A DNA stretch of 64,000 nt from Protopterus annectens (lineage: Eukaryota; Chordata; Ceratodontiformes; Protopteridae), in assembly GCF_019279795.1 (NCBI RefSeq), contig NC_056747.1, forward strand, positions 1,002,844,406 through 1,002,908,405. Reading direction: 5' to 3'. The notes below the pieces were generated by a model. It searched no databases, was not told the DNA's origin, and saw only the letters and a program-made list of their open reading frames with translations. Numbering within the stretch: the first letter of the stretch is position 1; each line of letters starts with the position of its first letter. The translations under genes were made by a program, and so were the position numbers. Of this stretch, positions 55,621 to 64,000 are shown in pieces.

Positions 55621-58130
55621 ACCCACCAGTTTTTGCTTTCATTTCAGGCTATCCTAAATAAAGTGTCATTAGAGCAAAGTAATGCAAATACTTGAGAAAA
55701 TATAGTGTCATTAACTGAAAATCATTTATTTAACTGCAAGTGGTTCATTTTCAGAGAGAGATGCTTGCCAATATTGGCACTTTGTAGTTTTGATGGTTGC
55801 AACATTAGCATGATTTATGTAATGCTGAGTATTTTTATACTGGCGCCGGGCAGATAGCTTGTAGCTGAACAATATATTTCTTGTCAATCTTAGAGGTATT
55901 ACGTGATTTCTTTGCACTATATATACCCAATGCAAGGAGAATGTCACACCACACCTCTGTGATAAATATTCTCACAGTCTTCAAAGGGACCAAGCCTTTC
56001 ACTTACCTTAAAGGGCACATAATTAAGAATGTTTGTTGTAACTAATCTATGTAATGGATGTAATGGAGTGGCTTGCTTGTAATGACAATGTTATAACTAG
56101 AAGGAGCGGTAGGCACATAAAAGAAAGCCACACCTAAGTCTTAAAAACACTGCCAAAGAGATGCTGCAGATGTTAAGATACACATTTCTTCACTAGCACT
56201 GTTACTGCATTCATTTAGATTTTCTTCTTCACATGTTGTGGTCTGTGCTGAGTTAGATACAAGAGTCAGTCTTGCTATGTCTGGTTAGAACTGCAGTTAA
56301 AGGACTCAAAGTCAGTGAGACTAGGTTTGATTTTTCTAAGCTATCTACAGCTGTATTTTAATACTGTTTCTGAGTTTAGACATGGAAGTACACCAGTTTG
56401 CCAGCAGTACATACAGGTGTTGCAGCTGTGAGTAAACATTGTCCTTTAGTCCTCTGTTTAATTCATCTGTTTCTGCCTGCATACTACTCTTGTTCTCAGT
56501 GTGCTTTATCAAATTCAGAAATAAGTAAATGTCTGCTTCTTATGCTTCCAAGAGTTCATACATCACTGACCTGCTACTACATTACACTGCCCTCACTCAT
56601 AGAAGTTTAGCCCTGCGAGTTTTACCACTGTCAGTTTTTCTAGTGTTATCATTGTTCCTTAATATGAACATAACTTAACATTCCTTAATTGTCCCTTGTC
56701 TTCTTAATGCAATGCCTTTGCATGCATTTTACCCCCTCCTTCTCTTTTCTATTTCTTTTTCTTTCTCTGTATTGTCATGACTGCATTTTCTTCTCTGGGA
56801 CTGATTTTTCATGGTGTCTCCATGAGCTCTTTATTGCAACATGTTAATATTTGTACAGCTGAAGACAGGCAAATAAACTCCAAATGAACAAATTAGCTCA
56901 TATTAGCTGGCATGAGTGACCTCTTACTCATTCCGTTTTCAGACATTTAGTTATCCTGGTGCATGTCTCTCTACTTTTCTTGTATGATGTAGGTTGTGAG
57001 ATCTCAGTGAGATCTCAATAAGACATAAGTCCTTCCAAATCTGTGGCATAGAGGGAGAAAGTCCTAACCATGCTTCAGATCAGCCAAGTTCAGTTAGCAG
57101 CTTGGGCGCCTGTCGGAGCTGTCCATGAAGACAGGTGTGACAGACCACTGCCAGCTTGCCCATCATTGGGGATGGGAAGGCAACTCTGGCTCACTACATG
57201 GAAAACAATTACTGTGAAACTATGTGTTCACCTGGTGATGCTCTGATATGTTAGAGCCTAAGCTACCATTAGTGTATTTGTACTATGCAGCCAAAGGGAA
57301 ACTGGCATGCAGAGGCATGCTTCCCTTTGGAAGGCAGTGATTGTGGGCTCAAAAACAAACACCAAGGTGAGAGAGGGGCTGCTCCCAAAAGTAAAAAGAA
57401 GGATACCCTTCAGGACCAAGAAGCTGTTCCACTCCTTGTCACATGAATCTCAATGGGAAATGTAGGGCTGATAGGGATTCCCAAACAAGAATGAATGGGC
57501 CATGGAGTTTTCATCCAGCCTGAGAATACCTGGCTCTCATTCTGCTGGATTAGCTGGGCCCTGACATCTCAACTTTACCGATTTTGGTTCAAAAGTTTGC
57601 TCTGTCCCTCCTGGGAACAAAGGTGGTGGATTACAATTAATAAATAGGAGAAAAAAAGTGGATTACACATAATAAAGAATAAAATAATTAAAGCTATAGA
57701 CTTATTTTACTTCAGAAAATGAATATTAACTAACATTCTGTTATTTTTTTCTACTTCTCGCATTAATAGTACTAATACTTTTAAACATGTCCCTGATTAT
57801 TTTTGGAGTTGTCCCTGGTAACTATGGCTGGGAAATATGGATAAAGGTAGGGAAAACATCAGGCAAGGTCCTGAGTGGAAGCACTTCAGTTAGTATGTCA
57901 GTAACTCTGCTTTCCTTTGCTCACACAATAATGTAACTGTTACCATAGAAAAATAACCAAACTTCACTTAATTCACTTTGAAAATGGTTAATATGGTACA
58001 AGCTTTATCTAAGTCATTTACTTTGAAATACCAAAACCTGACTGGCCAGTCCCAAACTTAGTAAACAGCCCCATCACTTCATTTGACTGCCAGAAAATAA
58101 TATTATGAAAGTACAGTTGTGTAAATTGAA
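55621..58130. other. no recognisable gene
   Basis: Mostly AT-rich. 56230-56300 (GAGTTAGATACAAGAGTCAG, CTTGCTATGTCTGG) faintly resembles the hairpin part of the CR1 upstream monomers. A perfect hairpin sits at 57291-57330. The 70-codon frame at 56398-56610 and the 73-codon minus frame at 55726-55947 are not recognised. Confidence 0.4.
57291..57330. repeat. 40-bp hairpin
   Basis: CCAAAGGGAA (57291-57300) and TTCCCTTTGG (57321-57330) are perfect inverse copies; two GCATGC palindromes (57305-57310, 57315-57320) lie in the interior. Confidence 0.9.
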
Positions 58131-58505
58131 CGGAATAACAGTAGATGTTTGAATGATCACCGCTGCTGTAGCCTTAGCTACATGGGTTATATCCTGCCTA
58201 GGATATAATAGCTGACCTGCTTCCAAATTTTTAGGGCATCTTCCTTGCACTTTCAGAACTTTCCTGCTAACAGGAAGAGGGAGGCTTATCTCTAAAAGGA
58301 CAATATTAGGAATAATAACAAAATAAATGCCCACACCCCGACATAAAAACATACCAAAAAGCAAGGGAGATGGAGGGAGGGATTGACTACTGCAGCAGTG
58401 ATCATTCAACCATCTGCTGTTATAGTAAGTTCAGCTTATACAACTGTAGAATGTTCCTTGCATTGATCACTGCTGCAGTATTCTTGGCTGTATGGGTAGA
58501 TAGCT
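58131..58505. repeat. DIRS copy C right-end repeat blocks
   Basis: A motif with GTTTGAATGATCACCGCTGC (58148 on) and GTAGCCTTAGCTACATGGGT is repeated directly at 58455-58500 (CATTGATCACTGCTGCAGTA, TTGGCTGTATGGGTAGA) and inverted at 58387-58430 (CTACTGCAGCAGTGATCATT, CAACCATCTGCTGTTATAGT). Mixed direct and inverted blocks past the recombinase gene fit the terminal repeat and internal complementary region of DIRS elements. The 111-codon minus frame at 58074-58409 crosses these blocks and is not a gene. Confidence 0.65.
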
Positions 58506-59700
58506 AACTACATTTGGGAGAAGAAGGTGAAGGGTCCAGATGCACCCAGCAAAACTTGATCTAGACCTAGAGAAGGAATCAAGTTTATAGTGCTTTGTAA
58601 AAATATGTATAGAGAACCATGTAGCAGCTTCTAGAATCCAACCCTTTCCAAAAAGCCATAGATGAAGCCAAGGTCCTGGTAGAGCAGGCCTTGACCCTGC
58701 CTGGAATAGATTTGTCATGGTGAGTATAACGAGTATAACAAAAGGTGATAGTCTTAAACAACCATTTGGAAATAGTCTGTTTTGACACAGGTTGTCCCAT
58801 TTTCTTACCTTCACAAAAAATTAATAATTGATCGAAGATCTAACAGATTTAGTTCTGTCATGATAGTATAGGAGTTGTCTGTGGACATCCAAGGTATGAA
58901 GTACCCTTTCTCCATCATTTTTAGGTTCAGAAAAGAAAACAGGAAGATGGATAGTTTTGCTTAAAGTAAACTCAGATACCACTTTAAGTATAAAAAAAGG
59001 ATTAGTTTTCAAAGAAACCTTGCCCATTGGAAAATGAGGTAGGGTTGACTCACCATTAAAGCTTACAACTCATATATCCTTCTTGCAGAGGTCAGAACAA
59101 TCAGCAAAACTGTTTTCCATGTTAAGAACCTCAAGTCAGCCAGATTAGCTGGTTCCACTGGAGCAAATGTTAGCTTATCTAACAAAATTAAAATCTCAAG
59201 GAGGGGCCACCAGTTTATTTGGAGGCCTCTTATGCAAAACCACTTTCAACAGCATTTGACATGATACTGCCTTGAAAGAGGTAGATCCATTGGCAGACAT
59301 GCTTAAATGGGTGATAAATGAACCTTGACAGAGGAATAAGAAAGACCATAGAATAGTAACTCACACAAATACTGTAAAACCAGGTAACAACTAACCCTGG
59401 ATGGGTACTGGTTATGTTGTTGGCACCAGCTAGAAAACCTTTTCCATTTGCTTATGTGTGATTTAATAGTAGCAGACTTTCTTGCCTCCATTAGTATCTG
59501 CTGCACATCCTCAGAAAACAGGTGCATAAAAGGAATTAAGACTGTAACATCCAGGCAGTTGACTGAAGGTGATTGATGGCGAGTATCAAATATTCTTATT
59601 CTAGTGTGAGTAGATCCATTCTGTGAAGAAGCTTGTGGTAATTTCCCCTGGTCATTTCCAAAAGAAGGGAGAACCACAGATGACTGGACTTGAAGGGACT
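58480..59700 (-). pseudogene. DIRS tyrosine recombinase, degenerate
   Basis: The minus strand at 59540-59303 reads FSEDVQQILMEARKSATIKS, SKWKRFSSWCQQHNQYPSRV and GLSYSSVKVHLSPI, the N-terminal SAM-like core-binding domain. The catalytic domain follows in broken frames: LADLRFLTWKTVLLIVLTSA (59150 region), then in 59027-58821 DGERVLHTLDVHRQLLYYHD. In 58814-58467 come VSKQTISKWLFKTITF and VKACSTRTLASSMAFWKGLD. The HxxR box reads CSTR, so the catalytic histidine is lost. ATWFSIHIFTKHYKL follows, where a tyrosine is expected. The protein would integrate circular cDNA. Many stops. Confidence 0.8.
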
Positions 59701-59749
59701 CACTACAACGATATTGGGAGATTCCTTCTGAATCTTCAGAACTACCCTG

Positions 59750-60320
59750 GATATTAGTGGAAATGGTAAAAGGGCATGCAGCAACATTCCTGTCCAAAGA
59801 AAGGAAAGGGCATCTGTCTTCCAGGTCTTCTTGTATGTTGATTGTTCAGAGATGAGGCAAAGAGGTGTCTTTGAGGAACTCCCCATAAATGGATCAAATC
59901 TTGGAAGACTCCCTGATCTAGTTTCCATTTGTGAGGTTCTGCCCGGATCCTGTGCAACTTGTCAGCCACACAGTTTTGCTCTGACAGAATGTAGGATGCC
60001 TGTATAGTGAGATTGTGCTATGACGTTATATCCCAAGCTAACATGGCTAGTCTGTAAAGGAGGTACAACCTGGTTACCCCTTGCTTGTTGATATACCACA
60101 TGATGTGGAATTGTCTGTAACAACTTGAAGATGTCCCAGGGACCAAAGACAGTTCGGATAGTTGACAGCCTTGATCAGAGCAAGCATCTCTTTGAAATTT
60201 ATGTGCTTACATCTGTCCTTGGTATCTCTCACTCCCTGCATTTTTATCCCTCTGAAACTGCTCCCAAACAAAGTCTGAAACATCTGTTGTGACTGACTAC
60301 CTTGGAACAGCAATGGAAAA
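59750..60320 (-). pseudogene. DIRS RNase H and linker
   Basis: The frame 60313-60074 reads KHINFKEMLALIKAVNYPNC and LQVVTDNSTSCGISTSKG, the HINxxELxAL and DN motifs of DIRS RNase H. The frame 59969-59754 continues ADKLHRIRAEPHKWKLDQGV and HLWGVPQRHLFASSLNNQHT, a well-conserved ADxLSR ... WGxPxxDLFAS block. A frame change separates them. RNase H removes the RNA strand after cDNA synthesis. Confidence 0.8.
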
Positions 60321-61330
60321 GGAGAGGTCTGGATTTAAGGGTAACTGTTGTCTCCAGTTCTGACAAATCCCAGTACTGGGATCTGTGTTGATTCTGGAAC
60401 AAAAGAGATTTCAGACACCACTGTACCTTTCTCATGTGAAGTCTTGCCAAGGGTACCATGGGAACTCATAGACACCATGAAACCCAAAATTCTGAGGTAT
60501 TCCCTTGCAGTGATGGAAGACTGAGTTAAAACCCTTAGAAATAGATCTGGATAAAAATCTATTTTTTTTTCCCTGAGACAGAAAAGCTCTTTGAACTGAG
60601 GTGTTGAGCTGACCTTTCAAGAACACAATCCTGTGTGAGGGAGTCAAGAAAGCCTTTTAAATGTTCTCTTGTAATCCCAGCTTGTGCAAAGGATCTCTTG
60701 CACAAGAGGGAAACTCCTGACATTTTGAAAAAGAAAATGTGGATATTCTATGGCCTGCAGTGAGCTACAATTGGAGCTAGACACTTTATGAATACTCTTG
60801 GTGCAATACATAGCCCAAAAGGTAAGGCAGAGAACTGATAATGTAATCCAAATGTACAAAATCTTAATAAATGCCTCAAATTTGGATGAATAGAGATGTG
60901 ATGATAAGCACCTGTTAATTCTAATGTTACCTGGAAACTTGAAAGAGGAAGAAGGGGCAACTGGTTGTGAAATTACATCATTTTGAATTTGGGAACTATC
61001 ACATAAAGGTCTAGGAAAGAAAGATCCAAAGCAGGTCTCCAAGCATTTTCTTTCTTTCTTTGGCAGGGACATCTTTGAATAAAAACTCTTTTCCACCTGT
61101 GAAGGAAGAACTTGTTCTATAACTGTTGGTGGAAACTAAAGAGTCTAATCTGTGGAATGAGGAATGACCTCCTGGAGAGGAGGGATTTCTCCCCACTGCC
61201 ATCTGTAACTCTGCTAAAAGATTTTCAGAACCCATTTGTCTGAAACAATTTGTTGCCAAAGAGAAATATGGAGATTCAGACTTTTTGGAAGAGAGGAGGG
61301 GCCAGAGTTGAAGGGGTCACAAGGCCTCTT
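60320..61330 (-). pseudogene. DIRS reverse transcriptase
   Basis: From 61330 down: SDKWVLKIF (entry block), VEKSFYSKMSLPKKERKCLE (fingers). In 60960-60748: LELTGAYHHISIHPNLRHLL (motif A region; the usual DLxxAYxHI reads ELTGAYHHI) and HYQFSALPFGLCIAPRVFIK, the intact conserved LPFGLxxAPRVF. The YLDDWL loop is not recognisable; at its place the frames give IEYPHFLFQNVRSF or HIFFFKMSG. The connection domain is at 60647-60432 and VPLARLHMRKVQWCLKSLLF at 60459 on. Inactive. Confidence 0.75.
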
Positions 61331-61499
61331 GTATAGTTATTTGGACTTGTTGGACTGTCCTTGCTTTTGGGAGGTCTGAGACTACTTTTTTGAACCCCCT
61401 TGCCACTTCTTCTTAAACATCAGTTCAACTGAATTTTTTTAAGATTGTTTATTCTGTTTCCAATGTTGGATGAGGAGAAAGAAAGTCCCTTTGACAGTT

Positions 61500-62640
61500 T
61501 GGAAAAGGAGGGCTGAAAAATCGTAAGAGTTTCCCTTGATCAGCTTGCCCCTTTCATCACACTTTTTGATTACCTCTGCAGCAGTGGGAACAATCACTAA
61601 ATCTGTATCTAAGGGAGAATTTAAAATCTATTTTTTTAAACCATATGGGAGGTTCTGAGTATGTATCCAAGCAAAACTCCATAGCCCTGGAAGAAGTATT
61701 AACATAATCATATGCACACTGCAAACAATGAGTAGTGACCTGTGCAATAAAAGAAACTAAGTTATTTAAAGCAGTTTTTTCTTCACAGGAAGAAACTGTA
61801 GATAAAACATTCCTCATACTTTTACAATATGTCAGAACAAACTTTAACATATGAGCCTGACAATTTAAAATGCTGAAAATCAGAGATGCAGAACTCTACA
61901 CTTTTTCCCATACATATCAATAATTCCCCATCCTTATTTGAAAGAATAGGATGGGAATTAACTAAGTGCTTAGCAGGAGTGGAGTCAACTAAGGTTATAG
62001 CTGCTGGGTCAGGTTTGGAAATAGTGTATAAAAATTTAAAAGACTGAGGAACTGTATACATCCTATCTGCCTTGTTAGGGACAGCTGGCCAACTATAAGG
62101 AAAATTGTAGGCAGTAAGACACAGGGCAGGACGAATGGGTGAAGGGTCTGGAAAATCTTTCTGTAACAACTCATGAGGGACTAATAAACCTCAGTTTTCT
62201 CCCAATGAAACATTGAGATATTCTAATAATAGTCTCACAGAAAGAGAACCCCCCCCACAGGAAGAATCAGAGATTGAAGTCTCCTCTGATTCTGAATCGT
62301 AAATCTGAGGACAAAGCCCTGAATCCATCCCTGCATTTTCCACTTCAGATCCAGAATCTTGAATCTCTTCAGGAAAGAGGCATCCCTCTTTCTTTTACCA
62401 GAAACTGCTATACAAGAAGCATCAATAGCCTGAATTAAACCCAGAACCAATTCCAGTAAACTGCTCATATCTGAAGAAATTTGAGGAGGAGTAGATAACA
62501 TGTTTGCTTTTGTTTCTTTTTGACAGGAAAAAAATGGGACCAACCTTGTTACTAACAGGAACCGCTGCTTCTCCAGAGATGGGCTCAGCATTCTGACATA
62601 TCAGAGATATCTTCTGCATTTCCTCTCCCAGGACTGACAA
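61500..62640 (-). pseudogene. DIRS gag-like protein
   Basis: The frame 62591-62235 is a helical N-terminal part (SSLLELVLGLIQAIDASCIA). The frame 62169-61822 has KADRMYTVPQSFKFLYTISK, PAAITLVDSTPAKHLVNSHP and NKDGELLICMGK, parallel to the KxDxMY, PDPxxVxxA and DKxGKxLDxxGRK blocks of DIRS gag. The frame 61850-61557 has AYDYVNTSSRAMEFCLDTYS, the C-terminal VDTSSRAMA-like helix. Three frames, so broken. The gene is in the expected place, 5' of the RT. Confidence 0.65.
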
Positions 62641-63309
62641 GAGTAGGTCTCCCTTTGTACCGAGCTGAACTGAGGTGGGCTACAAACCATAACTCTGAGC
62701 TGAGATACCAAATGACTAGTGGCTTCTGAGCTTCCCAAAAGCCATAAGTTGTCTGTTTTTTGCTTAATTATATTATTTACTGTACCTTTTATTGTCTGCT
62801 ACCTACTTTAATAGTGTATTTAAACACTGTGTACTAAACTGCACTGTTGTGCTGCAATTGTCCGCCTTACAGTGCCTATTAAATTGTATTTTATTGCTGT
62901 TTTCTCTGTTTCCTAAGCGCGTTTTGCTATTTTCACTTTAAGTATTTACTGGTACCTTTTACTGTTGCAAGGCAATCTGTTCTGCTTGATGTGGTTTTCC
63001 TGCCAAACAGTGTTAAAATAACTGATTTATTTGCTGTTTAAAACATTCTTTAGTTTCCTTGATGTTTTTTCTGCTGCTTAAAATGTTTTGTCTCACTGCT
63101 ATTTTTCAGCTGTGTTAAACATTCTCTAGTGTCTCCCGCCAAAACTAGAGTACCTAGTAGGTGTAGTATAGTCCAGATGCAGGTTTCCTGCATCTAGTTC
63201 TGTTTGTAGTGGCTGTTTGTTCTGAGCACATTTTCCAGGTAATCTTTGATTAAAACAATAAGTGAGAAGGTCACTGAAAAAACAATCAGTAAAAACAAAA
63301 TGAAAACTC
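62641..63309. other. DIRS copy C 5' region or adjoining element
   Basis: No ORF. 63163-63210 (TATAGTCCAGATGCAGGTTT, CCTGCATCTAGTTCTGTTTG) resembles the CTAGTCCAGATACAG ... CTGTATCTAGGACTGTTTG part of the CR1 upstream monomers at 45 kb, same orientation. It may be the 5' end of another LINE. Confidence 0.4.
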
Positions 63310-63515
63310 CAGCAAAGCTAGAGCTTCAACTGAGTGACCTCCCAAACCTCTTGTATCAGAGACACATGGGATATATGCAAATGATCCTCAGCAAAGCTAG
63401 AGCTTCCACTGAGTGACCTCCCAAATCTCTTGTATCAGAGGCACATGGGATATATTCAATCATATATAATTTGCATATATCCCATGTGCCTCTGATACAA
63501 GAGGTTTGGGAGGTC
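63310..63515. repeat. 79-bp tandem plus 41-bp inverted copy
   Basis: 63310-63388 and 63389-63467 are near-identical 79-bp direct repeats (both begin CAGCAAAGCTAGAGCTTC). 63475-63515 is the inverse of 63415-63455 at 40 of 41 positions, with a 19-nt loop. It is the likely left-terminal repeat structure of DIRS copy C or an independent foldback. Confidence 0.9.
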
Positions 63516-64000
63516 ATCTTTGATTGGAAAGGGCCCTTCTACACTCTAGTGAGAGAAGTGTGCTGATTGGAACCTGTCTGGTGAAGGATAGTTGGTCTAG
63601 GGCTTGGAATAATCATCCTCATTGGTCCTTTTGAACCTTTTTAATGGTTTTTCAGATTTTTAACTTCTCATGTTTAAGCCCTGTGCTTAAGCAGGTTTCT
63701 GCTTGTTTGCGCATTGAGCACTGCCGTGCAATTGTGCGCCATAGCCTGACAGATAAATTAAAAAAATTTCCCTTAGATACAGCTGTAGCACATTAGTGTA
63801 GGCCTTAGTACTTTTCTGGTCAAAGAAATACTGCTCTTGAGCTGTGACCTATTAAATAACCAGTAAAAAAACCCTGGCAGAAATATCCATCCAGTGAGCA
63901 CCTCCTTGATTAGTCCTGAAAAGCTGCCTTTGTAACAACAGATCTTCAATCTAGCATTATGGACAGTTGGACTACCCTTGTTTCTCCTGCCAACCTTGTT
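63516..64000. other. no recognisable feature
   Basis: Non-coding to the window end. The stretch 63710-63790 (GCACTGCCGTGCAATTGTGC and onward) loosely resembles 62840-62900 (GCACTGTTGTGCTGCAATTG). Confidence 0.4.

Larger units (their letters stand above)
58130..63515 (-). mobile_element. DIRS-like retrotransposon copy C, most complete
   Basis: The minus strand holds gag (62640-61500), RT (61330-60320), RNase H and linker (60320-59750), tyrosine recombinase (59700-58480) and repeat blocks at both ends (58131-58500; 63310-63515). All DIRS domains are present in the expected order, unlike copies A and B. Stops and frameshifts occur in every ORF. Its sequence is well diverged from copies A and B, so it is another subfamily or an old split. 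Confidence 0.8.

Noticed and set aside
58074-58409. 111-codon minus-strand frame as an extra DIRS gene
   Set aside because: It runs across the direct and inverted repeat blocks that follow the recombinase and shows no domain.

Overview
This window reads as intergenic DNA from a large, AT-rich vertebrate genome that is packed with transposons. No intact host gene, rRNA or tRNA gene was recognised. The element mix is DIRS-type tyrosine-recombinase retrotransposons, CR1-type LINEs ending in an 8-bp (GAACCTAT)n tail, Penelope-like elements with a GIY-YIG nuclease, a two-gene PIF/Harbinger transposon, and tRNA-promoter SINEs with LINE-like tails. It fits a lungfish, amphibian or fish-like vertebrate better than a bird or mammal. 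The species is an inference and was not determined.

Layout. 1-2885: broken DIRS copy A (+). 4280-4528: a MITE. 6097-7046: three SINE copies, one with perfect 16-bp target-site duplications. 8012-8656: foldback element. 9296-9960: DIRS fragment D (-). 10095 to about 16000: a Harbinger transposon with transposase (+) and a spliced Myb-like accessory gene (-), interrupted by a 5'-truncated L1/Tx1-type LINE. 16014-16282: a full SINE (-). 18669-19775 and 22925-24353: 5'-truncated CR1 copies. 26900-31030: DIRS copy B (-). 31331-35196: SINE pieces, a hairpin, a LINE RT relic (-) and the 3' end of an RTE/L2-like LINE. 37750-39175: CR1 5' part. 40843-44065: two Penelope fragments in inverted orientation. 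44069-49940: tandem repeats followed by the most complete CR1 (ORF1 esterase, ORF2 endonuclease/RT). 50424-55620: a 33-bp satellite whose core is organised into five near-identical 685-bp higher-order units. 58130-63515: DIRS copy C (-), the most complete DIRS, with repeat blocks at both ends.

How the parts relate. All protein-coding sequence seen belongs to mobile elements and almost all of it carries frameshifts, stops or deletions. Several observations link elements to each other. The SINE at 6.1 kb shares its 3' tail with the LINE at 34.9-35.2 kb. The right terminal repeat of DIRS D is the inverse of the left terminal repeat of DIRS B. The two Penelope fragments break at the same point of the reverse transcriptase. 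The CR1 at 46-50 kb sits just downstream of four ~250-bp tandem monomers that may be its promoter. The strongest structural novelty is the higher-order satellite. Family assignments rest on reading motifs by eye; no database search was possible.
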